A stretch of DNA of 64,000 nt from Aphanomyces cochlioides (taxonomy: Eukaryota > Oomycota > Saprolegniomycetes > Saprolegniales > Verrucalvaceae), in NCBI GenBank assembly GCA_019828595.1, contig JAHQRK010000038.1, forward strand, positions 248,001 to 312,000. Direction: 5' to 3'. Made by a program: the position numbers and the translations under genes. The notes beneath the pieces are model-generated. The model saw nothing but the letters and a program-made list of their open reading frames with translations, searched no databases and was not told the origin of the DNA. Of the stretch, positions 33,246 to 44,726 are shown piece by piece; the stretch's first letter is position 1, and the number at the start of each line of letters is the position of its first letter.

Positions 33246-33750
33246 AACCATCCTGCGTGTCAAATTCACGGTCTTTTGGCTCATACAAAAACTAAGTGTA
33301 AATCTCACACCATATGGCTTCTGGGCTCTACCCCAACAGGGTGAGCGACGGAGGAGCGAACCATTGGCGATATCCCCTATATTCCGTGCGAAAGCATCGC
33401 ACGCTAGCGAGCGCCAGGGGCGCGACGCCAACGTTCACGTAAAAGGGATTTGATTATATTAATTCTCGTCGGGAAAGGCGGCAGGTAGGCCGTAAGGCCG
33501 TGCCGCTACCCGGACGAGGCCTGTTGGAAAACAAAATGTCAAAAACTCTCCCTGGCGCGTACTCGAACCGGGTCAAGTCCTCGGCAGCGTGGTATACTAA
33601 CGTGTCCGCCACCATCCCCAACCACCGGCTGTTGATTTGATTTGAGTCACCAGGGCTGGTCGGTCAACATATGTTTTCTGGCAACACTTTATCCGGTATT
33701 TTACGGATAATAGACCAAAAGACCGTGTATTTGACACGCAGGATGCGCGT
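33246..33750. repeat. Element with ~30-bp inverted ends, a GC hairpin and a tRNA-like segment
   Basis: catcctgcgtgtcaaat and caCGGTCTTTTGG near 33246-33278 recur inverted at about 33715-33745. Between them, 33466-33522 forms a strong GC-rich hairpin (ctcgtcggg against cccggacgag), and 33553-33625 is tRNA-like on the minus strand. It may be a small transposon carrying a Pol III unit, or a SINE-like repeat; other copies would decide. Confidence 0.45.
33553..33625 (-). ncRNA. tRNA-like Pol III segment (possible SINE head)
   Basis: On the minus strand there is a box-A-like GTGGCGGACACG, a perfect box-B core GGTTCGAGTAC about 40 nt further, and a TTTTT run just after. I could not fold a proper acceptor or T stem, so it is not called as a working tRNA. 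Confidence 0.3.
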
Positions 33751-34254
33751 TTTTGGACTCTTTGAGATTGGCATTCGTAAAATATCAACAAAATCGAGAT
33801 TATACAGTATTCCGTCGAAATTATTAAGTGATAGAGGCATTGTGTTTGCCAGAATTCCTGTCCTCGCGATGGGCGAAGCGATACACTAATCTTGAGTCAC
33901 GTCATCGACTACTAGTACGTATCAACAGAGAATATGGCCGTTCGTCGTCACTGCAGTGGAATGGGTGCAAAAGCATGGGTAGAAAGAGGGCAACTATCAG
34001 GAGTAATTGCCTGAGAAGAAGGGTTAGCCTATTCTTTTTTACAAATCTATTCTAATTCTACTTTAAATGAGTTATCCGGATAATTGTGTTACCGTAGGGC
34101 ACACAATAGAGTGGTACGAACTGGCTCTATTTTTCGCAGGAATGTCTAAATAGGGGAGCCAATGAAATCGAAAACGTCTAAATGTGAGTTGAAGATTTCG
34201 CATACAACATTTCACAATAGTATACTTTAATCTTAGCATAATTTTTAATGTGTA

Positions 34255-36352
34255 CAGGGAACGACCATCGACTTGGCCTATCGAATTTTGTTGAAAGTGC
34301 AACTCTAAAAAAGACCAATTAAATTTTTTTTGATAAAACTACATTCCTATTGGCGGAATTTTTTTTCGCGCCTCCGGCAAATTTTAAAACTATAACGAAG
34401 CAATTTTTCACAAGTACCCTCACACATCTTTGAACATGAAAAAATACACCTCTCACACCATTGACGATCGCCGCCGCGCTTTGGAGCTCCTCCAGACGCT
34501 GTCGACTTACCAAGTCGCCAAAGAAATGGAAATTTCGCGTCGAACGATACGAAATTGGGCAGCGAACAGCGAAGCCATCCTCGAGTTCAAGGGAAGCAAG
34601 ATGCGCAAGAAGATGAAGTCTATCGGGAGGAAGGAAATTCTACCCGACCCCATGGCGCTGAAGGAATACATGACCGAGATGCGTGCCAATGAGCGAGCGC
34701 TAACGTGCGTCCACGTCATCAAGTGGCTCAAGAAACACCACCGCGACTGGCTTCGGGTGTATCTAAGCGACAAGAGCAATGGATATAAGTCTTTGCTACG
34801 ACTTTTGCAGCGTTTTTCGCACCGCCATGGCTTTTCGAGACAACGGACTGGTAAGCTGAAGCTCAAACAAGATGTTCTCGACTCAATGCGCGAAGAATTC
34901 GCCAAGGAATTCCACCGCCAATATGAAACGTACGACGAAAACAACAGGTACAATGTCGACGAAACCAGTATATTTTATGAGATGCCTTCTCGAATTATAT
35001 GGTCGATTCGGGGAGGCGATGCAAAAATATCTGCAGGCTAAAAAAACGCTTATCGCATGACCGCTGTCTTGACAATCCGTGGCGACGGTAAAAAGCTCCC
35101 GATCTTGTTCATCATTCGAGGCAAGCCTGGCGGTCGAATCGATACGAACGAGCTGCCGACATTCCCAGAAGGCCATTTCTATGCCGTACAAGAAAAAGCG
35201 TGGATGGATGGTGTCGTGTGGAAACAATACCTCGGCGATGTTCTCGGTCAAGACATTGATGGGCCGTCTGTTGTCATGGTGCACAATTTTGAGCCACATG
35301 TCTGCCGAGCGTCCTACAAAGCCGTGAACGACATGGGAAGTCATATTTGCGCGCTCCCACCGAATACGACCTCCGTTTGCCAACCGCTTGACGTGGGGAT
35401 CAAGGCGCCCTTCAAGCGCCACATGCGCGACCTTTGGCTCGACGAAGATGACATCGAAGATGATGATGAGAATGATTTTGAGTCTCCCACGGCAGCGAAA
35501 AAACGACTTGCGTTGATTCGCCGCTCGATCTTGGCTTGGGACCGCATTTCGGAACATGAAGTGCGCAAGAGTTTTGAGAAAGTCTTATCATTTTAACTGT
35601 TTTAAATGAGATGTGTTGGAATTTGTATAGAATAATGCTTTTTAAATCTTTGTAAGAACTATAGGAAAGACGACTAAGAAATGTCATGGTAGGATGTTAG
35701 TGGGCAACTTCCGTATAACCTAACCGGCAAAAGCTAGAACATAATTGAAGCTCGTTAGCCTCGTATGCTTTAATGCTGTATACCGATGTCAAAAGTTATA
35801 CTCGCGACTGACCGAATATAACACCCCCGCCACAACGAACCGCAACTTCTATGGTCAATCTTGTTCATCATTAAGGAATAAAAACACCGATGTTCACAAA
35901 TACTTCTATTTAAAAAATATAGTCACATTTTGTATGTCAAAATTAATTTCATTCATACTTACTAATCCACCAGGCATTACTCTGAATTGTGTTAGATGGG
36001 TCATTGTTGACACTGTCACTCTTTTACCTTGAGCACATGAATTCCCACGTGCGAAAACATTGTATATACCTTGATTCCATTGGCCGACACCTCAGATAAA
36101 TTTACATTTCTTTGGCACTTGAAACATTGTCATACCTTATCAAAGTGTCGAGCATTTATGTTTGGATTTGCATCGTGTATTTAAATATACTGTAATAAAT
36201 TTTTATTATTTGATGTTCCTCTTGAATAAAATTAATTTCGTGCATTTTTATTGGATAAATTAAGAATCGAATTTCGAACATCTCGGACCAATCATACTAC
36301 ATAAATGTGGACAGTTCGTAGTAGATATGTAGGCCAAGTCGATGGTCGTTCC
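34255..36352 (+). mobile_element. pogo/Tigger-type transposon (pogo-2), degenerate
   Basis: The left end, TA then CAGGGAACGACCATCGACTT, matches inverted aagtcgatggtcgttcc at 36336-36352. The final CTG-TA of the right end is missing, replaced by a 35-nt palindrome. It contains a damaged transposase gene. The right half of the element is duplicated in inverted orientation at 39645-42131. Confidence 0.85.
34436..35596 (+). pseudogene. pogo-2 transposase with one stop and a lost catalytic residue
   Basis: From ATG 34436 the frame reads a Psq-like helix-turn-helix (YQVAKEMEISRRTIRNWAA), then NVDETSIFYEM, to a TAA at 35039-35041. After that it continues in the same frame to 35596. The second catalytic aspartate is replaced (VMVHNFEPH, where pogo-1 has VDNFDCH), while QPLDVGIKAPFK keeps the third. 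It is clearly related to pogo-1 but inactive. An acidic insert (DEDDIEDDDEND) follows the core. Confidence 0.9.
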
Positions 36353-37366
36353 AAGTTGGTTAAAATGCATATTATGCATTTTAACCAACAGCTATACATA
36401 TATTATATGTGCATGTTTTAATGTGTGAGTTGGTTAAATTGAATATGTTTAAATGTGAACAGAAATTTGAGGGTGTGATATTTTGTGCCCTACGGTAAGG
36501 GATTCCGCACCAAGGGGTTGCGGAAATGTTAACAGCGCTTCGCGCTGTCAACTGCGAAACCCCTCCGACGAGACAAACCCTTCTAAGTTAAATTTAGAAC
36601 AGATGTGGCAAAAAAGAATAGGCTAACCCTTCTTCTCAGGTAATTGCTCCAACTATCAGAGAATCCGAAAGAAAGCTGAAAAGTCAGATAAGTGTATCAA
36701 AAGTCAGAAGCGTGTCTCATGCCACATGGGATGACTATTTGACTTGAATTATGTATAGAATTATGTTAAGTGCGCTTCGCGCACTTAACGTTTACACGTC
36801 TTGACATGATGGACAGCAAAGGCTTTTCTCATACAACATCAGCATGCTGGGGAGACTTTAAACATCCCACCCCTTTTTTATTTGTCCTACCCTTTTGAAC
36901 TTGAATAAAGTATGTGCATACAAATAATGGTATAACCACTAATCTAGTATGGCTAGTTGTTCTACTAGCATCTTTGTGTTTGCTTCGTGTCTGGATTGAC
37001 CGATGGATATCACAAACAACTTAAAGCATCGTGATAGATTTCTTTGGAAACACAAAGCGAGGAATAATATTCATCAAAGCATTGGAACTGAAACCAAACT
37101 CATGTCGAATTGGATAAACTCTATTTTGATTCCTTTGAAGAGTATAGTGCTTTCCATGCACAAGGGATAAATGAACGGACAATGAATAGGAGTCGTCTCA
37201 CTCCATGAAATAAAAGTGTTGCGCATTGGAAGTAGACATGCACTCCAAGGCTTGCAGCTTCAATAGCCTGCATTTTCTTCGTGGTTGAAGCACACTCGAC
37301 TCGATCAGAGTGACGGCTTACATCATTAGTAGTGATAACTTTACTCTAGAAAGCGTGCATTACGCA
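35430..37366. repeat. Left arm of a large inverted duplication
   Basis: This 1,937-bp segment recurs as its reverse complement at 38631-42131 (minus a later insertion). It was nearly identical wherever compared. It starts inside the pogo-2 transposase gene and runs through the right end of pogo-2, the MITE remnant and non-coding sequence. Confidence 0.92.
36355..36389. repeat. 35-nt perfect palindrome at the pogo-2 right end
   Basis: gttggttaaaatgcata is followed after one base by its exact complement, replacing the expected terminal bases of pogo-2. A mirror copy lies in the right arm (about 39608-39642). Confidence 0.8.
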
Positions 37367-38630
37367 GCAATAAGTCGATTGATTGTTTCGCGAGACATCT
37401 TAATCGATTATGTGAATAGTGATGTCTACTTGTTGGCTTACGCATTGTAGACCACTCGCCTATATCGATGCTTAACCAGTGGTTTCATGCATGCGTGAAT
37501 AGATGGAATCCATTCATATTCGATGTGTTTCTCAGAAGATGACATGCGCTTGTGATAATACACTTATTCAGTCATAGATGCCTTGTTTCGCAATTTCCAA
37601 TTGCCATATGTATATTCCCCATTTTTGAGAAATAGACATGTCTTCAATGGATATGTGTGTCAAATAAATAAATGACACTTTCATTGAAATGTCGGAGGTA
37701 TACTCTGATATCTGATGCATAGTATAGAATTGTTGATATATAAGGACTATCAGTTTGTTATCTCTCAGACACAACGTTTTTGGTTTTGAGTTCTACTGCT
37801 AAGCGATGTACTCAACCAATTATTTCACTTCAAGTTAATTGATTTCTCATGAGTCACTATAATCTAACTATCGAAAGACTTTGAGCTCCACTGTAGGTAA
37901 AAATGCTCAACAACGATGCAGCAGACTACGATTTAAAATCCATCCAGGTCAATGGTGTGACTTATTGAGTGCAATCACGTTTAGAATTTACCTACGGAAA
38001 CAATTCTCTCGCTATTTCTACGACAATCGACTGCTTTTGGACAAGTCACATTGCATAACCTTACTATAGAAAGCCCTTGAACTGCACTGCAGGTAGAAAT
38101 GCACATCAATGATGCAGTAGACTGCGATTTAAATGCATCCAGGGACATGTGATGATTTCAAGCAGTTTGACATGCACATGTAATTTTTGGGCGAAGGGGA
38201 ATGTTTTGCCTTCATCCTGCGCAGTGTATTAAATGGTAGTTCAACAGAATGGGTTAAAACAGTACTCAACTGCGTCATTGTTAATCCTCCGTACCTGCAC
38301 TGCTGTTCAAAGTTTTTCCATAGTAAGGTTATTGCGACTCATGAGAAATCAAATGACTTGCTGTAAGAATAAATTGACACGAAGTAGATGTATGTTATGG
38401 ACGTGATTGTCCTTAATATTTGAAAGTCACAGAACTGGCTGAGTACAGTGTTTAGCTGATTTTGTAAAGTAGACCCATAACAACGACAAATTGTAATCTT
38501 TCCTATCAAACGAATGAATAATCATGAACAAGATGTCAAACTATTTCAGATCTATAAGTATACCACAGACTCAGCGTTAATATTGGCGCACCAGTAGCTT
38601 CATAATGAGAATTGTTGCCTGAACTCTTGT
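37367..38630. other. Spacer of the large inverted duplication
   Basis: This is 1,264 bp of non-coding DNA. It contains a diverged direct duplication about 185 bp apart (37882 and 38067: ctgcaggtagaaatgc-like, gcagactacgattt-like). It also holds short inverted pieces (tttctcatgagtcac near 37845 against gactcatgagaaat near 38337). The centre was thus itself palindromic, but older. Confidence 0.6.
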
Positions 38631-40233
38631 TGCGTAATGCACGCTTTCTAGAGTAAAGTTATCACTACTAATGATGTAAGCCGTCACTCTGATCGAGTCG
38701 AGTGTGCTTCAACCACGAAGAAAATGCAGGCTATTGAAGCTGCAAGCCTTGGAGTGCATGTCTACTTCCAATGCGCAACACTTTTATTTCATGGAGTGAG
38801 ACGACTCCTATTCATTGTCCGTTCATTTATCCCTTGTGCATGGAAAGCACTATACTCTTCAAAGGAATCAAAATAGAGTTTATCCAATTCGACATGAGTT
38901 TGGTTTCAGTTCCAATGCTTTGATGAATATTATTCCTCGCTTTGTGTTTCCAAAGAAATCTATCACGATGCTTTAAGTTGTTTGTGATATCCATCGGTCA
39001 ATCCAGACACGAAGCAAACACAAAGATGCTAGTAGAACAACTAGCCATACTAGATTAGTGGTTATACCATTATTTGTATGCACATACTTTATTCAAGTTC
39101 AAAAGGGTAGGACAAATAAAAAAGGGGTGGGATGTTTAAAGTCTCCCCAGCATGCTGATGTTGTATGAGAAAAGCCTTTGCTGTCCATCATGTCAAGACG
39201 TGTAAACGTTAAGTGCGCGAAGCGCACTTAACATAATTCTATACATAATTCAAGTCAAATAGTCATCCCATGTGGCATGAGACACGCTTCTGACTTTTGA
39301 TACACTTATCTGACTTTTCAGCTTTCTTTCGGATTCTCTGATAGTTGGAGCAATTACCTGAGAAGAAGGGTTAGCCTATTCTTTTTTGCCACATCTGTTC
39401 TAAATTTAACTTAGAAGGGTTTGTCTCGTCGGAGGGGTTTCGCAGTTGACAGCGCGAAGCGCTGTTAACATTTCCGCAACCCCTTGGTGCGGAATCCCTT
39501 ACCGTAGGGCACAAAATATCACACCCTCAAATTTCTGTTCACATTTAAACATATTCAATTTAACCAACTCACACATTAAAACATGCACATATAATATATG
39601 TATAGCTGTTGGTTAAAATGCATAATATGCATTTTAACCAACTTGGAACGACCATCGACTTGGCCTACATATCTACTACGAACTGTCCACATTTATGTAG
39701 TATGATTGGTCCGAGATGTTCGAAATTCGATTCTTAATTTATCCAATAAAAATGCACGAAATTAATTTTATTCAAGAGGAACATCAAATAATAAAAATTT
39801 ATTACAGTATATTTAAATACACGATGCAAATCCAAACATAAATGCTCGACACTTTGATAAGGTATGACAATGTTTCAAGTGCCAAAGAAATGTAAATTTA
39901 TCTGAGGTGTCGGCCAATGGAATCAAGGTATATACAATGTTTTCGCACGTGGGAATTCATGTGCTCAAGGTAAAAGAGTGACAGTGTCAACAATGACCCA
40001 TCTAACACAATTCAGAGTAATGCCTGGTGGATTAGTAAGTATGAATGAAATTAATTTTGACATACAAAATGTGACTATATTTTTTAAATAGAAGTATTTG
40101 TGAACATCGGTGTTTTTATTCCTTAATGATGAACAAGATTGACCATAGAAGTTGCGGTTCGTTGTGGCGGGGGTGTTATATTCGGTCAGTCGCGAGTATA
40201 ACTTTTGACATCGGTATACAGCATTAAAGCATA

Positions 40234-41795
40234 CAGTCGTCCTTCAAAATAGTGATAACACCAAAAATTAATATTCCTGAAAGATAATATATTTATGGCC
40301 AATTATAGATATTTGTTTATAGAGTTTTGAGGTGATGGTTATCAATCACCCATCACACCATGCAGGTTCAAGAGAAGCCACGACGCCTACGCCTGAGCAA
40401 GGAGCAAAAAGAAGCCATGTTGCTCTATTACAGAGCCAATGGCCAAATGACTCAGCGTAGTCTGGCTCGCTGGGCTATGAAGAACTTCGGACTGCCATGC
40501 CCACCAGCCCAATCCACTGTAGTGACGATTCTCAAGAATGAGCTGCCGAAGGAACTTGCACCAAGTCGTCGGTCATGCCACAAGGGTTTCTACCCCGAAG
40601 TCGAAGCAGAACTGATGACGTGGATATCAAAAGCTGAAACGTACGAAGTTCCAGTAGTCACTGGCGAAATGCTGCGGTACAAGGCAGACCAAATTCGGAC
40701 GCGTATATTGGCGGGCCTGAGTCCAAACGCACGTCATGAGAGCCGTCTCTCAAGCGCTCAGTTTTCGAAGGGCTGACTCTACCGATTCCAACAGCGACAT
40801 GATTTGAAGATGCGGCATCTTCATGGTGAGGCCGCATCTGCAAATGATGCTGCTGTTGAAACTGGTCGACGACGTTTGCAAGAAGTGACAGCAAACTACT
40901 CCAAGCAGAACATATTGAACATGGACGAAACTGCCTATTTCAATTGCTCTACTCCCAAAACGACGATTTCAAGAAAAAGCATACGTGGGCGTAAAGATGT
41001 GAAGAAGCGAATAACTGTGGCTATGACGAGCGATGCTTCCGGAAAAGCAAGACCGCCGCTTCTCTTCATTGGGCAAGCTCAACGTCCGAGGTGTTTCTCA
41101 AGAGATACAAGTGTGGACGTCTCGTCATGTTACACGTCATCAAAAAAGGGATGGATGACGGGAAACGTTTTCGCTGCTTGGATTACGTCATTGAATGATG
41201 AAATGAAGAGACAAGGAAGACACGTGCTTCTGCTTTTGGACAATGTGTCATCGCATAGATTCGACGAAGCTTTGTCGAATGTTTGTGTTGAAATGCTTCC
41301 CCCGAATACGACAACTCACCTGCAACCCCAAGATGCCGGCGTAATCCACTCATTCAAGTCCAAGATTATGCAGGTGAAGACAAAATATGCTGTCGATAAA
41401 TTTGACGAGCTCTTACGACGTGAGCACGAACTGGCGAACGACGAAATGAAGAAGGCGATAGAAAAGATTCACCACGTCGACGTGGTGACTGCAATGGAAT
41501 GGGCGACTGCTGCTTGGGAGCATGTAACGAACAGGACAATCTCAAACTGCTGGAAACATACGCAAATCTTAGATGAGGAATTGCATGAATTGATAGATAG
41601 GTTTCATGAATGTAATATCTGATGTTTATATTGTATGTGTAGGGTTAGGGTTGCTCCAATCGGGGAGTAGTATTATTTCACACTTTTGAAATGCCAACTC
41701 CTGGCGAAATCGACAGAAACCCGCCGAAAATGGATACTGTAAAAATTTATATCCGAAATTGTAAAATTTGATATCACTATTTTGAAGGACATCTG
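40234..41795 (+). mobile_element. pogo/CENP-B-type transposon (pogo-3)
   Basis: This 1,562-bp element is flanked by TA (40232-40233, 41796-41797), with terminal repeats CAGTCGTCCTTCAAAATAGT and its near-inverse (CAGATGTCC...). It carries one transposase frame with a single stop. It inserted only in the right arm, so it is younger than the duplication. Confidence 0.92.
40360..41622 (+). pseudogene. pogo-3 transposase, single in-frame stop
   Basis: This is about 420 codons in one frame from ATG 40360, broken only by TGA at 40774-40776 where relatives usually have Trp (KG-stop-LYRFQQRH). The N-terminus has a helix-turn-helix and a CENP-B-like second domain ending LKMRHLHGEA. The core has NMDETAYF, LLLDNVSSHRF and LQPQDAGVIHSFK. 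It differs strongly from pogo-1 and pogo-2. One G-to-A change would explain the inactivation. Confidence 0.9.
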
Positions 41796-42131
41796 TACGA
41801 GGCTAACGAGCTTCAATTATGTTCTAGCTTTTGCCGGTTAGGTTATACGGAAGTTGCCCACTAACATCCTACCATGACATTTCTTAGTCGTCTTTCCTAT
41901 AGTTCTTACAAAGATTTAAAAAGCATTATTCTATACAAATTCCAACACATCTCATTTAAAACAGTTAAAATGATAAGACTTTCTCAAAACTCTTGCGCAC
42001 TTCATGTTCCGAAATGCGGTCCCAAGCCAAGATCGAGCGGCGAATCAACGCAAGTCGTTTTTTCGCTGCCGTGGGAGACTCAAAATCATTCTCATCATCA
42101 TCTTCGATGTCATCTTCGTCGAGCCAAAGGT

Positions 42132-42580
42132 GTAAGGATCATTTACACGTTATCAGTCGCGAAATTCCTTCGTCACTTACAGTCAACACGTCCTCACTCA
42201 TGCAGAAATCTAGGTGGGGCAATTCTATCTGCACGTGCAAGTCGTTTGTAATCAATGAGTTTCCGAGGTTGGGGGGCATTGCTCGGAGGTATAGGCTAGA
42301 TAGCAGCTGATAAAAATGAATGATTTCCGTGATGGCGAGCTTAAGAACAATTAGACCCGTATGATACAATGTGAAAATCGACTGAAGTGCACCGCAGACT
42401 TGATGTAGACAGCATTTCACTCTTTAGTGATGTGCGAATTTGCTGTTGCGATGTAAGTGATAATCGAATCACAGTTTCGTGGCTTTGAAGCTCTCCAAGA
42501 TCCACTGATGATGTCTTCTGGTCTTCTTACGTGATTCTAGAGTCCTGCCATTTGGAAAGTAATTTGAGTAAAAATTGTAG
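42132..42580. other. Spacer downstream of the palindrome
   Basis: There is no gene. 42310-42420 contains a minus-strand fragment resembling exon 1 of the array family (LYHTGLIVLKLAITE), a trace of one more copy start. The rest is unassigned. Confidence 0.45.
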
Positions 42581-44540
42581 CTACGCTACCCACTTGACAC
42601 CTTGAGGAGGCGAGTGTATTCAAACTTGACTCGATGAAGTGGGTTGAAAGGTTGCACACTTGTCCCGAGTGCAAATGGCCTAACTTGCTTTGTGCTGGCT
42701 CGTGCATGTTGAACTAGCTAACTCGGGATCGTGCATCCTTGTATCGAAGCAATCCACAAAACTCAGCCGCACTTGTAATTGTGGCTGACTGTCTGATGAG
42801 TAGCACAGGACAAAGCAGTCGGAAGCTCGACAACTGAATAGAGAGATTCGACGGTATTCAGGGTGGTCATGGTACAAGGCATGTAGAGATCCGCCCACTT
42901 AGTGCATGATACCGCATCATCGCAAAAAAGAAGCAGTTCTTGATGTCGTTGAACGATCGAAGGCTGTGCAGGTTGATCCTCTCATGTTGAGTGAAGCTCT
43001 AGACTTTTCTTGTTGATGGCGAGGAGCTGGAATAACAGTTCCGTTGAAATTCAAAAATAGAGCGAAAACGATTTGTGAAATTGGCACATTGCTTTGCGAT
43101 TCGGCCAGACAATTCATAAATCCCTATTGCTGTAAAATAAAGATGCATTTTCAACTATCGTACATGGGCGAGACATTGACATTCTTTTCAATGCTAATGA
43201 CAGACATACAAGTAGAGAACTCACTAGAATCGTTCCTACAAGCATTGCTGAGGAGAAGTTAGTCATCTAGCAAGCAAGTATTACATGTAGAGCCTTCAAT
43301 TGCTTGCATTTTTAGAATAGACGGCAAGAACCATTGCCAAGTGACATGGAAGATGGCGACCAACAATGTATTTCCAATCAGGCAAAACAGGGGTCTTCCA
43401 TAGAGAAGCACTAGAATTCCGAGCACTCCGGGGTCGATTGGAGCATACTTATGTTCCCAGCGTCTTTGCTTGATAATATAGGACATGCATTGCATGACGA
43501 AGTAGCTGCACCAAACCTACAAGGCACAGTTCGACTTCGTCATTGTTAATTACAAATATAATCATACCGAGCGCGTTAAGTACAAACAACCCAAGCAGAA
43601 GACTGTCAGGTCGTTCAATTGGCACACGCACAGAATGGACCAACAGATATATGGTGGGCCAGTGAGCAAAACATCCACCATCATGACCACAGCGACGCGT
43701 GAGTCGCTCAAAATCAGGTACGTTGGGTCGCCCACAATCGCTTCGTAATGGTCAAATTGATCGTTGACTCCAATTTGTTCAAGGGCATGAATAAGCGGAA
43801 TGTAGAGATGGCAGTATCGTTGCCACAAGTCTTTCAAAATGAACAACATGAGGAAACATCGAAATCCCATCTTGAACCAGCTCCATAGACTGCTCTCCCA
43901 GATGATAGTGCCATAGTACGCTGTGAACTTTCTCCTGCGGCAATGGTTCGAGCCAAATGCATGAATCAGTCAAGACGACGCCATAGCAATAAATGCGCTG
44001 GCACTGAAACAATCGATTTGTCTGTGTGATGTTCGCATCTTGGCCAAGAAGAGAAGTCACAAACGTCAACATTCCAAGTCCAAACATGATACATAGTCCC
44101 TGCGGGTTTCGCTTCAACACATGAAAATGATCCATAGCACTACCTGGAAACTTTAATCACACACCGTGTGTGATGTTGTGGGGGCATCACCGGAAGGCAA
44201 GACTAGCTTGCAGCGCATGACCCATGAGATTGTGCTGCTGTCAAAGTGGGTTTGGCTATTGTACAGCTGATGTAGGTAGTCAAAAGTTGCATTGTTGAAT
44301 GCGTCAAAGGAGTCCCAGACAACAATATCTCGGTCTGGAATCGACCATGGCAGCGGCTCGGTCAAGTAGGCAAGCAATGGTTACAAACTTTAAATATGGT
44401 CAAGACTGCATTTGACAAAGTACCATGCTAGCAAACTTGAGGACAAAGAGGCCTGTGTAGCAGAGTAATAATCGACTGAAGCGAGCAGACGCTTTGGTCA
44501 GCGACAGCATCGCGACTTTTGTCGTGATGTGGACAAACTT
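42581..44540 (-). pseudogene. Tandem copy C8, all parts present but broken
   Basis: The exon 1-like region is about 44530-44430, exon 2 about 44380-44150, exon 3 about 44098-43570, exon 4 43517 to about 43280, and exon 6 about 43000-42581 (KWVA, TAG). Damage includes an exon 2 acceptor AA instead of AG, an internal deletion in exon 2, and a stop at its end. There is also a frameshift in exon 3 near 43915 and stops in exon 6 (KAS-stop, SQV-stop). Exon 4 keeps PIDPGVLGIL. Confidence 0.82.
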
Positions 44541-44726
44541 CAAATCGTCGCTGGTTCAGTTACAGCCAGCATCTCAAAATAGCAGCCATGTTCTAGAGTT
44601 GACGTGCCAAACCATTTACAAGCGCTCAAGAAGAAAGCATTAGTTCTCTTGTTAGCAAGCATTGATTCATCCTCCCATTTGTGCCTCTCGTTTCGACATT
44701 GATCAAAATGCAATTGAACGTTTACG

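Larger units (their letters stand above)
34092..36495. mobile_element. TA-target element with CCGTAGGGCACA ends
   Basis: Short inverted ends CCGTAGGGCACA / TGTGCCCTACGG are bounded by TA at 34090-34091 and 36496-36497, interrupting the MITE around it. It contains pogo-2. No coding capacity of its own is visible. Confidence 0.65.
34001..36649. mobile_element. Mutator-type MITE family member, expanded by nested insertions
   Basis: The ends GAGTAATTGCCTGAGAAGAA and its inverse cttctcaggtaattgctc are flanked by the 10-bp direct repeat CAACTATCAG (33991-34000, 36650-36659). The uninterrupted relative at 48326-48575 shows the native element is about 250 bp. Here its middle carries another transposon (34092-36495). 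Confidence 0.85.
38631..42131. repeat. Right arm of the large inverted duplication
   Basis: It is the reverse complement of 35430-37366. It is interrupted between 40233 and 41796 by pogo-3, whose empty target (cgTAtgc) is preserved in the left arm at 35764-35765. Excluding pogo-3 and one TA the arm is 1,937 bp, the same as the left arm. Confidence 0.92.

Noticed and set aside
33553..33625. Functional tRNA gene
   Set aside because: Box A and B are present, but no acceptor or T stem could be paired; kept only as a tRNA-like segment.
41638..41656. Telomere-like agggttagggtt
   Set aside because: Only two units inside a pogo-3 flank; no array.
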